14,931 nucleotides of DNA. It comes from JANYCG01 sp031392945 (GTDB taxonomy: Bacteria; Pseudomonadota; Gammaproteobacteria; Burkholderiales; Burkholderiaceae_C). This document shows positions 6,900-13,072 of the stretch, piece by piece. Where the stretch lies: contig JANMVT010000296.1 in assembly GCA_031392945.1 (NCBI GenBank), forward strand, positions 1-14,931, read 5' to 3'. Made by a program: the position numbers and the translations under genes. Position 1 is the stretch's first letter, and each line of letters begins with the position of its first letter. Below the pieces are notes generated by a model, which saw only the letters and a program-made list of their open reading frames with translations, was not told where the DNA came from and searched no databases.

Positions 6900-7983
6900 C
6901 GCCTTCCAGCGCGCCGCGCGCAATCTGGTCGCGCTCCAGCGACTCGAACAGCGCCTTGAAGTTGCCCTCGCCAAACCCCTCATCGCCTTTGCGCTGAATG
7001 AACTCGAAGAACACCGGCCCAAGCTGGGTTTGCGAGAATATTTGCAGCAGCAGCCTTGGTGTGCCGCCTTCAGTGGACCCGTCCATCAAGATGCCACGCG
7101 TCTGCAGTTCTGACACCGGCTGGCCGTGCCCTGGCAGACGGCCTTCCAGCATCTCGTAATAACTTTCGCTGGGCGCCGTCATCAGCGGCACGCCGGCCAG
7201 CGCAAGACTGTCCACGGTGGCCAGAATGTCGTCACAGATCATGGCGATGTGCTGGATGCCTTCCCCGTTGAACTTCATCAGATACTCTTCAATCTGCCCG
7301 CCGCCCTGGCGCGACTCTTCGTTCAGCGGGATGCGGATTTTGCCGTCCGGCGCGGTCAGGGCTTTGGAGGTCAGGCCGGTGTATTCGCCCTTGATGTCGA
7401 AGAAGCGGATCTCCCTGAAGTTGAAGAGTCTGGTGTAGTAATCGGCCCAGAAGGCCATGCGCCCGCGGTAAACATTGTGGGTCAAATGGTCGATCAGTTT
7501 GAGGCCGTGGCCTCTCGGGTGGCGGTCCACACCGTCTATGAACAAAAAGTCAATGTCGTAGATGGATTTGCCGTCCTCAAAGCGGTCGATCAAATACAGG
7601 GGGGCGCCGCCAATGCCCTTGATCGCGGGCAGGTTCAGTTCCATCGGGCCGGTCGGGATCTCAATCGGCTGCGCGCCCAGCGCCAGCGCACGGGCATAAG
7701 CCAGGTGCGAGTCCTTGACGCGAAACGCCATGCCGCAGGCGCAAGGCCCGTGTTCTGCGGCAAAGTAGCCGGCCACGCTTTTCGGCTCGCGGTTGATGAT
7801 GAAATTGATGTCGCCCTGGCGGTACAGCACCACGTCTTTGGAGCGGTGTTTGGCGACCAGGGTGAAGCCCATGCGCTCAAAAATCGGCTCCAACAGGCCG
7901 GGGGTGGGCGACGCGAACTCCACAAATTCAAAACCCATCAAGCCCATGGGGTTGTCAAACAGATCGGTTCCAGTCGTGCTCAT
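6886..7983 (-). CDS. hpd: 4-hydroxyphenylpyruvate dioxygenase
   Basis: 365 residues. The enzyme turns 4-hydroxyphenylpyruvate into homogentisate in tyrosine catabolism, using Fe(II) and O2. It has two vicinal-oxygen-chelate domains, about 15-140 and 160-340. The iron triad is visible: H166 (in I-D-H-L-T-H-N-V), H245 (in G-I-Q-H-I-A) and E327 (in F-F-E-F-I-Q-R-K-G). The C-terminal F-G-E-G-N-F-K-A-L-F-E-S-L-E helix that closes the active site is present, so the protein looks complete and active. AAGG lies about 8 nt before the ATG. The gene is transcribed away from an Lrp-type regulator, with a strong inverted repeat between them, which points to local control by that regulator. The broken phenylalanine hydroxylase gene lies beyond the regulator, consistent with a former Phe/Tyr degradation cluster. 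Confidence 0.97.
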   Translation of the reverse strand: MSTTGTDLFDNPMGLMGFEFVEFASPTPGLLEPIFERMGFTLVAKHRSKDVVLYRQGDINFIINREPKSVAGYFAAEHGPCACGMAFRVKDSHLAYARALALGAQPIEIPTGPMELNLPAIKGIGGAPLYLIDRFEDGKSIYDIDFLFIDGVDRHPRGHGLKLIDHLTHNVYRGRMAFWADYYTRLFNFREIRFFDIKGEYTGLTSKALTAPDGKIRIPLNEESRQGGGQIEEYLMKFNGEGIQHIAMICDDILATVDSLALAGVPLMTAPSESYYEMLEGRLPGHGQPVSELQTRGILMDGSTEGGTPRLLLQIFSQTQLGPVFFEFIQRKGDEGFGEGNFKALFESLERDQIARGALEGATPV

Positions 7984-8044
7984 TTCAGTACCTTTTTCAA
8001 TTGAATTTGCGTGTGCCCAATCATGTCCCAGGTGCTGCGCAGTA

Positions 8045-8086
8045 TTTATGCAAATCAGGCGCTATAGTTGGATTTGCCGCAATAAA
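8045..8086. promoter_or_regulatory. Inverted repeat between hpd and the Lrp-type regulator, likely operator
   Basis: GCAAATC (8050-8056) and GATTTGC (8071-8077) are perfect inverted copies whose starts are 21 bp apart, two helical turns. The match extends outward as TTTAT (8045-8049) and ATAAA (8082-8086), with a 4-nt bulge (CGCA) on the right side. A TATAGT (8063-8068), a possible -10 element, lies between the arms. The position between divergent hpd and an Lrp/AsnC gene, and the A/T-rich arms, fit an autoregulatory Lrp-type operator. Binding is an inference. Confidence 0.5.
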
Positions 8087-8103
8087 AAAGCGATGTGACC
8101 ACC

Positions 8104-8583
8104 ATGGAGGCACTGGACAAGCTTGACAAGCACATACTGCGCAGCCTGCAGGTGGATGGCCGGGCCACTTACGACCACATTGCCGAACAGGTTGGCCTGT
8201 CGCCCAGCGCCGTGTTGCGCCGGGTCAAGCGGCTGGAAGAGGCCAAGGTCATAGACCGTTACGTGGCCCTGGTCAAACCCGAAGCCGTGGGTCTGGGCCT
8301 GGGCCTGACGGCTTATATCAACGTGCGTCTGGAGAAACACACCGAAAGCCACAAGCGCAACCCCATGGATGTGTTTCGCGCCAGCGTGCAGGCCTGGCCC
8401 GAAGTGGTGGAATGCGCTGCGCTGACGGGCGAGATGGACTACCTGCTGCGCCTGCTGGTGCGCGACATGGCCCACTACAGCCACTTCATCATGGACACCC
8501 TGCTCAAGCATCCCAGTGTGCAGGACTGCAAGACCAGTTTTGTGATGGACCGAGTGAAGTCCACCACTGCCGTGCCACTTTAG
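8104..8583 (+). CDS. Lrp/AsnC family transcriptional regulator
   Basis: 159 residues from ATG 8104. An N-terminal winged helix-turn-helix starts with L-D-K-L-D-K-H-I-L (4-12) and includes G-L-S-P-S-A-V-L-R-R-V-K-R-L (31-44), the AsnC-type recognition helix. A C-terminal RAM effector-binding domain (about 68-155) carries A-L-T-G-E-M-D-Y-L-L (106-115), the Gly-x-x-D turn that binds amino acids in this family. Such proteins form octamers or dimers and respond to amino acids. The placement next to hpd and phhA suggests an aromatic amino acid such as Phe or Tyr as effector (inference). GTG 8095 is an in-frame alternative start. Neither has a strong ribosome site, and the ATG matches the usual spacing before the helix-turn-helix. 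It is convergent with the broken phhA, 36 bp apart. Confidence 0.93.
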   Translation: MEALDKLDKHILRSLQVDGRATYDHIAEQVGLSPSAVLRRVKRLEEAKVIDRYVALVKPEAVGLGLGLTAYINVRLEKHTESHKRNPMDVFRASVQAWPEVVECAALTGEMDYLLRLLVRDMAHYSHFIMDTLLKHPSVQDCKTSFVMDRVKSTTAVPL

Positions 8584-8619
8584 CGTTACAGCGTCACTTC
8601 TTTGCGCGCTTGCTTGTTG

Positions 8620-9213
8620 TCAAGCTTGGCGCTGTGGTAGCGGCCCGTGCCAAGTGCGAGCAAAGTGTCTGCGGCAAGAATCTGTCCAGGCGCGCAATCC
8701 GCCCACGCTGTAGGCCTGCATATAGTCGGCAATGGCCGGGTTCATCAGCATGGGGGCGTGGCCGAACACATCGTGAAAGACATCCGGCTCTTCAAGGTAG
8801 TCAAGCTCATGCGGCTTGCGGATGAAATTCCCGGCCGGGAAGCGCCGGTGCGCCAGGTGCTCAAAAAACACCTCGTCCGGCACCAGGCCGGGCACCGCCA
8901 CCACCTGCCAGCCGGTGCGCCGCATCAGCACGTCGCTTAAAGAACGGAAGTCGGGAATCTGGTCTGCGCTGATCGGCAGGTCGCGCATGCCCTGCACAAA
9001 CTCGTCGCAGGCACGCCCCGGCAGCAAGCGCGTCTGCCGTTCGAACAGAGTCTTCCAGGTGGCATGCTGCTGCGGGGTGTACCTGCTCCAGCCCTGGTCT
9101 ATGGTCCAGTCTGGCCGCCTGGCTTCAGGCTGGGGCCGGTCCAGGGGCTTTTCAATTAATTCAGCCACGGTGGGTATCCTGATGTTGGAGTGCTTGTTGA
9201 CTGGCTCCATCAT
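8620..9213 (-). pseudogene. phhA: Phenylalanine-4-hydroxylase, 3'-truncated
   Basis: The first about 175 codons match bacterial phenylalanine hydroxylase: W-T-I-D-Q-G-W-S-R-Y-T-P-Q-Q-H-x-x-W, P-D-F-R-S-L-S-D-V-L, G-W-x-V-V-A-V-P-G-L-V-P-D-x-x-F-F, R-x-F-P-A-G-N-F-I-R, and F-H-D-V-F-G-H-A-P, which holds the two iron-binding histidines. Similarity ends after G-L-R-A (about base 8690). Where the family continues for about 100 more residues, including the Y-W-x-x-V-E-F segment with the iron-ligand Glu, this frame runs through an unrelated Cys/Arg/His/Trp-rich tail and stops. A 2-His-1-Glu iron site cannot form, so the product should be inactive. The start is ATG 9213 (or 9210); an in-frame TTG lies upstream at 9231. 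The cause looks like a deletion joining other sequence. Confidence 0.88.
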
Positions 9214-9315
9214 CCGCCAAGGGTCACGCAATTTTCAGGCTTGCTCGCAGGCGTTTGAACCCCATTTCGCATGTTTCAAGCGAATCCGCAATATTGAAGT
9301 TGTGACCGGGGTTGC

Positions 9316-9978
9316 CGCATCTACAAAAATTTGAGCTACGACTACAAGCGCGATGTCATGCCCGTGGCCCTGGTCGCCGGGGCGCCGCTGTACCTGGCCG
9401 TGCACCCCAAGATTCCGGTGAATAGCCTGCAGGAGTTCATCGCTTATGCTAAGGCCAGGCCGGGGGTGTTGAACTACGGCTCGTCGGGCGTGGGCAGCAC
9501 ACACCACCTGACGATGGAGGCCCTGAAGGCGGCGCTGGGCCTGGACCTCAAACACATCCCGTTCAAGGGCTCGGGCCAGTCGGTGCCGACCTTGATTGGC
9601 GGCCAGGTGGAGGTGGCGTTCGCGGCACTGCCCCCGTTGTCCGGTTTTGTGAAAAACGGCCAGGTCAAGTTGCTGGCCAACGGGGCGCAGCGCTCGAGCC
9701 AGGCGCCCAATGTACCTGCAATTGCCGAGGTGATTCCTGGTTTTGACTTCGCTCCCATCATTGGTGTGTTTGCCAGCAGGGGCACGCCAACGGCCGCGGT
9801 GGAGCGCCTGAGCGCCGAGCTGGCCTGGGTTGCCCGGCAGCCCGAGGTCATTGCGCAGTTGAACAACCTCGGTGTGGACGCCGCCAGCGCGGGCCCGGCC
9901 GACTACGGGCGCGCCGTGCAAGACGAGAACGAGCGCTTTGCCAAAGCCATCACCGCTGCCAGTATCAAACCCGAATAA
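9316..9978 (+). pseudogene. TctC/Bug-family solute-binding protein, 5'-truncated
   Basis: The readable frame gives the C-terminal two thirds of a tripartite-tricarboxylate-type periplasmic binding protein. Marks are Y-K-N-L-S-Y-D...D-V-M-P-V (the Y-K-x-L-x-Y-D landmark), L-x-V-H-P-x-I-P-V-N-S-L-Q-E-F-I, A-R-P-G-x-L-N-Y-G-S-S-G-x-G-S-T-x-H-L, H-I-P-F-K-G-S-G, and the P-A-D-Y-G-R end. Family members have about 320-330 residues with a signal peptide; here roughly 110 N-terminal residues and the signal peptide are missing. In frame just upstream there is unrelated sequence and then a TGA at 9295-9297. Only a TTG at 9331 could start translation, with no ribosome site, and the product could not be exported. 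The upstream sequence is the leader of the divergent phhA remnant, so a deletion probably fused the two. Confidence 0.87.
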
Positions 9979-10004
9979 GCCGCAACCTCCCACACTCCGT
10001 GCCA

Positions 10005-10877
10005 ATGTCAAGACTCAAACTCAACTTTGCCTGCTGGGACTACGACCGCACCCGCGCCCTGATGGATGGCTGCGTTACACCCGACGGCATCGACCTCAAC
10101 TACCTCAACCTGCCAGTGGAAGAAACCTTCGTTCGCCACTCCTGCATCTACGTCAACGCCAGGGCGGGCATTCGCGAAGCCAAGAACCTGATTGGCAAAC
10201 GCGTGGGCAGCCCGGAATACCAGATGACTGCGCCGGTGTGGATACGCGGCATTTTGTCCGACCACTACGGCGTGCCAGTGGACAGCGTGAGCTACTTCAC
10301 CGGCGGCGAAGAAGAGCCGGGCCGCGCTAAAAAAATCAAGCTGGATCTGCCACCCAACATCAGCGTGCAGCCCATCGGCGTCGGGCAGACCCTGTCGAAA
10401 ATGCTGCTGGATGACGAGATTGATGCGCTGTACACGGTGCCTGCGCCTTCCAGTTTTTACACGGGCGGTGGCCAGGTGAAACGCCTGTTTGAAGACTACG
10501 AGCCGGTCGAGCGCAACTACTTCCGCGAGACCGGCATCTTTCCCATCATGCACACGGTCGCCCTGCGCCGCGACGTGTACGAGGCAAACCGGTGGGTGGC
10601 CCAGTCGATGATAAAGGCCCTGATCCAGGCGCAACGGCGCAGCTACCAGGAGCTGGGTGAAACTGCCGCCGTCAAAACCATGTTGCCCTGGCTGACTGCG
10701 CAGGTCGAGCAGGTCAGGCGCGACATGGGCGACGACTTCTGGCCCTATGGTTTCGAAAAAAACGAGGCGACCTTGCAGACGTTTTTGCGTTATTCATTCG
10801 AGCAGGGTTTGTCGAAGCGCCTGCTGGCGCCCAGCGAGCTGTTTGCCCCAGAAACGCTGGAATCGTTCAAGATTTGA
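10005..10877 (+). pseudogene. 4,5-dihydroxyphthalate decarboxylase-like (Pht5/substrate-binding fold) protein with internal deletion
   Basis: The 290-residue open frame begins M-S-R-L-K-L-N-F-A-C and has the family blocks D-G-I-D-L-N-Y-L, R-H-S-C-I-Y-V-N, L-I-G-K-R-V-G-S-P-E-Y-Q-M-T-A-P-V-W-I-R-G, T-G-G-E-E-E-P-G-R, E-I-D-A-L-Y-T and E-T-G-I-F-P-I-M-H-T. The family is named for phthalate-pathway decarboxylases, but many members are probably solute-binding-like proteins of unknown substrate. From memory, about 35-40 residues normally separate L-P-V-E-E-T-F from F-R-H-S-C-I-Y-V; here they are joined at residues 42-44. A TTCGTTCG tandem (10128-10135) sits at the junction. The deletion keeps the frame, so a protein may still be made, but a core part of lobe 1 would be absent. 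No signal peptide or ribosome site is seen. GTG 9999 is a less likely start. It follows the broken tctC by 26 bp. Confidence 0.72.
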
Positions 10878-11062
10878 CCTCCCATGTTGGGTCCACCCGT
10901 GCAAGAACCATCAGCCCAGCGGCCCGCCAAACGGCTTGCCCTGATGACAGAACACCGCTGCAGTGTTAGATTGGACGCATGCGGGCACTGTCGAAGTGGG
11001 CGCATGGCAGTTGTCGCTGATGGCGGCCTGGTTGTCTAGCGGTATTCATTCTGGAGAAAAAT
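10878..11062. other. 185-bp gap without a gene
   Basis: This is the longest gap in the window. It holds a weak 5-bp hairpin, AACAC (10951-10955) with GTGTT (10963-10967), without a T-run. At its right edge is the ribosome site GGAGA (11053-11057) of the CHRD lipoprotein gene. No convincing promoter pair, tRNA or open frame was found. Confidence 0.5.
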
Positions 11063-11512
11063 ATGAGCAACATTCGAAATCGTCTGAATCTGGTGTTTGT
11101 GGCAACTGCCTTGGCGCTGGGCATCGCGGGCTGCGGCATGATGACGCCGTCCAACACCGTGACCCTGAGCTCGCAACTGGGCGGGTCCAGCGAGGTGCCG
11201 CCAGCGGCTACCGGCGGCACCGGCATGGTCGAGGCCACGCTGAACAAGGACACCAATGTGCTGACCTGGAAGGTGACCTTCTCTGGTTTGACCGGCCCGG
11301 CCACGGCCGCGCATTTTCATGGCCCGGCGGCGGCTGGTGCCAATGCCGGCGTAGTGGTTCCGTTCACCGGCACCACCAGCCCGATGGAAGGCCAGGCCAC
11401 CCTGACAGCGGCCCAGGCGGCCGACCTGCTGGCCGGCAAGTGGTACGCCAATGTGCACACGGCGGCCAACAAGGGCGGCGAGATTCGCGGCCAGATGATG
11501 CCCAAGATGTAG
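11063..11512 (+). CDS. CHRD-domain lipoprotein
   Basis: 149 residues. Residues 1-24 form a lipoprotein signal (two Arg, hydrophobic 9-21, lipobox I-A-G-C with Cys24), so the mature protein should be anchored to a membrane by lipid. Residues 32-147 form one CHRD domain: L-x-x-x-x-E-V-P-P-x-A-T-G-G-T-G, L-x-W-K-V-T-F-S-G-L-T-G-P-A-T-A-A-H-F-H-G-P-A, and W-Y-A-N-V-H-T-A-A-N-x-G-G-E-I-R-G-Q, which is the closing signature. CHRD was first named in chordin. In bacteria it occurs in small secreted or surface proteins of unknown function; the conserved H-F-H and N-V-H-T histidines hint at metal binding, not shown. The start is supported by GGAGA 5 nt upstream. It appears to be a single-gene unit, followed by a GC-rich hairpin. 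Confidence 0.93.
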   Translation: MSNIRNRLNLVFVATALALGIAGCGMMTPSNTVTLSSQLGGSSEVPPAATGGTGMVEATLNKDTNVLTWKVTFSGLTGPATAAHFHGPAAAGANAGVVVPFTGTTSPMEGQATLTAAQAADLLAGKWYANVHTAANKGGEIRGQMMPKM

Positions 11513-11523
11513 TCAGGTGCCGC

Positions 11524-11543
11524 GCCGGGCCAGGTGGTCCGGC
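11524..11543 (+). terminator. GC-rich hairpin after the CHRD lipoprotein gene
   Basis: GCCGGGCC (11524-11531), loop AGGT, GGTCCGGC (11536-11543) form an 8-bp stem with one G-T pair, 11 bp after the stop codon. No T-run follows, so this is at best a weak or Rho-assisted terminator or an RNA 3'-end stabiliser. Confidence 0.4.
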
Positions 11544-11656
11544 CGGTTACAAAGTGTTTGAATTAATGCCGCTCCCTGGCCCTGCGGTACCTTGAAGCGC
11601 TCACAAAATTCTAATAGCGTGAATCCCCTTTCATCAACCACTTGAGGGAGATTCAC

Positions 11657-12352
11657 ATGGCGACGAAGATCATTGTCAAAGTCATCAAGGAAAAAGAGGG
11701 CGCTGCACCGCCTGGGCCGCCACGTTGAGCATGACCCGCAGAGCCGGGCGTTTTCCACCGGCACGGCGGCTGTCAAGACCGTCACCTACAAACGCCATTG
11801 CGCCCCGTCGACCAGGGCGAACTGGGCTCCTGCACCGGCAACGCAATGGCTGGCGTGTTAATGACCGCGCCGCTGTGGATGCCTGGGCGCAACCTGACCG
11901 AGGTGGACGCGGTCGCACTCTACAAGGCGGCCACCAAGCTCGACAACGTCCCCGGCAATTACCCGCCCACCGACACCGGCAGTTCGGGCCTGGGCGTGAT
12001 GAAGGCGGCTGTCAAGTTGAATTACATCACCGGCTACGCCCACAGTTTCAGCCTGGACCAGCTTCAGGGCAGCTTGACGCTGAGGCCCGGCATTTTGGGC
12101 ATCAACTGGTACGACTCGTTTGACAAGCCGAATGCCGACGGTGAATGCCCCATGGGCGCCGCCGCCAAGGTGCGCGGCGGCCATGAGGTGCAGCTTTTTG
12201 GCATTGACACCAAGAAAGAGCGGGTGTGGTGCTACAACTCCTGGGGTCCCACCTGGGGCGGGCGCAAAAACGGCACGTTTTACCTGTCGTACAAGACATT
12301 GAACCGGCTCCTGGGTGAGCAGGGCGACGCCACTTTTCCGCGCGTCGGCTGA
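11657..12352 (+). pseudogene. Papain-family (C1A) cysteine peptidase with two compensating frameshifts
   Basis: A strong ribosome site (GAGGGAG, 6 nt before ATG 11657) starts a frame M-A-T-K-I-I-V-K-V-I-K that stops at TGA 11726 and again at TGA 11732. The neighbouring frame from about 11700 to 11798 reads L-G-R-H-V-E-H-D-P-Q-S-R and ends V-K-T-V-T-Y-K-R-H, a likely propeptide segment. From 11798 the original frame resumes as L-R-P-V-D-Q-G-E-L-G-S-C-T-G-N. A +1 change near 11699 and a -1 change near 11799-11803 would restore one protein of about 231 residues. The catalytic core is intact: oxyanion Gln (in V-D-Q-G), Cys (G-S-C-T), His (G-G-H-E-V) and Asn (Y-N-S-W-G), plus G-G-R-K-N-G-T-F-Y. 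Only a TTG at 11798 could give a separate start ahead of the Cys, and it has no ribosome site. Sequencing error is the main alternative to true decay. Confidence 0.8.
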
Positions 12353-12363
12353 AATTGTGGATA

Positions 12364-12416
12364 AAAAAGGCCTTTAGCCCTCGTCCAGTATGCGTTGACG
12401 CCTACTAAAATAGTAG
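12364..12416. repeat. Intergenic repeat, copy B
   Basis: This is the second copy of the element at 5209-5261, in the same orientation. It begins AAAAAGGC and ends with a perfect inverted repeat CTACTA-AAA-TAGTAG (12402-12416). It fills most of the 78-bp gap between the peptidase pseudogene and the convergent methyltransferase gene. Since both flanking genes end here, the hairpin might also help end transcripts, although the stem is A/T-rich and short. Confidence 0.6.
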
Positions 12417-12430
12417 CTTGTTTTTGAAAA

Positions 12431-13072
12431 TCAATCGCGCCGCTTGAACACCAGCAGCAAATTGTTGGCCGGCATCTGAAAGCGCTGATGCAGGCGCAAG
12501 CCGGCCAGCGCCGCCAGTTGCTTCACGTCGTCCAGCGCGCGAATGCCCCATTGCGGGTTGCGTTGGCGCAGATCGGCATCAAACGCCAGGTTGCCTGGTG
12601 AGGTCGGCACATCGCCTTCAAGGTAGGGCCCGTAGGTGATGAGAGCGCCCTGCGCTGACAGATGGGCACCCGCGCCCCGCATCAGCGCCGCGCAGGTCGC
12701 CCAGGGCGAAATGTGCAGCATGTTGGCGCAGTAAATGGCGTCGAAGGGCCTGGCAAATTCAGCCCCGTCCGAGGGCCAGACAGGCGCCAGCACGTCCAGC
12801 ATCATGGGCTGACGCACATTGGCGGCACCGGCCAGCGCGCACCACGCCGCAATCGACTCAAAGCCCTTGGCCGTCGCGTCACTGGGCTGCCACAGCCAGC
12901 CGGGCATGTTCGCCGCGAAATGTGCCACATGTTGACCGGTGCCGCTGGCGATTTCGAGCGCCAACCCGGTGGCTGGCAGGACTTGCTGCAAGACTTCGAG
13001 AATCGGCTGGCGGTTGCGCTCGGCAGGGGCGCTGAATTTGGCGGCGTCGTGGTTGAATGCCTGGCTCATCAT
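12431..13072 (-). CDS. DUF938 family SAM-dependent methyltransferase-like protein
   Basis: 213 residues. The family opening F-S-A-P-A-E-R-N-R-Q-P-I-L-E-V-L (13-28) is followed by SAM motif I, L-E-I-A-S-G-T-G-Q-H (39-48). Then come W-Q-P-S-D (61-65), a motif like acidic loop II, N-M-L-H-I-S-P-W (117-124) and Y-G-P-Y (147-150). These are the landmarks of DUF938, whose animal relative is METTL26; the substrate is not known. No signal peptide, so cytosolic. It is the second gene of a pair: its ATG (13072) overlaps the TGA of the EamA gene within ATGATG. AGGGG lies 3 nt before this ATG but 6 nt before the second ATG (13069), which may be the one used. Translation is probably coupled. Confidence 0.9.
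   Translation of the reverse strand: MMSQAFNHDAAKFSAPAERNRQPILEVLQQVLPATGLALEIASGTGQHVAHFAANMPGWLWQPSDATAKGFESIAAWCALAGAANVRQPMMLDVLAPVWPSDGAEFARPFDAIYCANMLHISPWATCAALMRGAGAHLSAQGALITYGPYLEGDVPTSPGNLAFDADLRQRNPQWGIRALDDVKQLAALAGLRLHQRFQMPANNLLLVFKRRD

Noticed and set aside
7126..8004. Plus-strand open frame of 292 codons opposite hpd
   Set aside because: Antisense to a complete hpd gene; no domain pattern, and it crosses the divergent control region.
9331..9978. The TctC frame as a complete gene starting at TTG 9331
   Set aside because: Family similarity continues upstream of the TTG (Y-K-N), there is no ribosome site, and the signal peptide and first third are missing.
9235..10011. Minus-strand open frame of 258 codons opposite the tctC remnant
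   Set aside because: The plus strand carries the TctC family signature; this frame is Arg/His/Gly-rich without motifs.
10951..10967. AACAC/GTGTT hairpin as a terminator of the Pht5-like gene
   Set aside because: Only 5 bp of stem with no T-run, and it lies 74 bp past the stop; too weak to call.
11592..11617. Promoter TTGAAG...TAATAG before the peptidase pseudogene
   Set aside because: The spacing between the two hexamers is only 14 bp, too short for a standard sigma-70 promoter.
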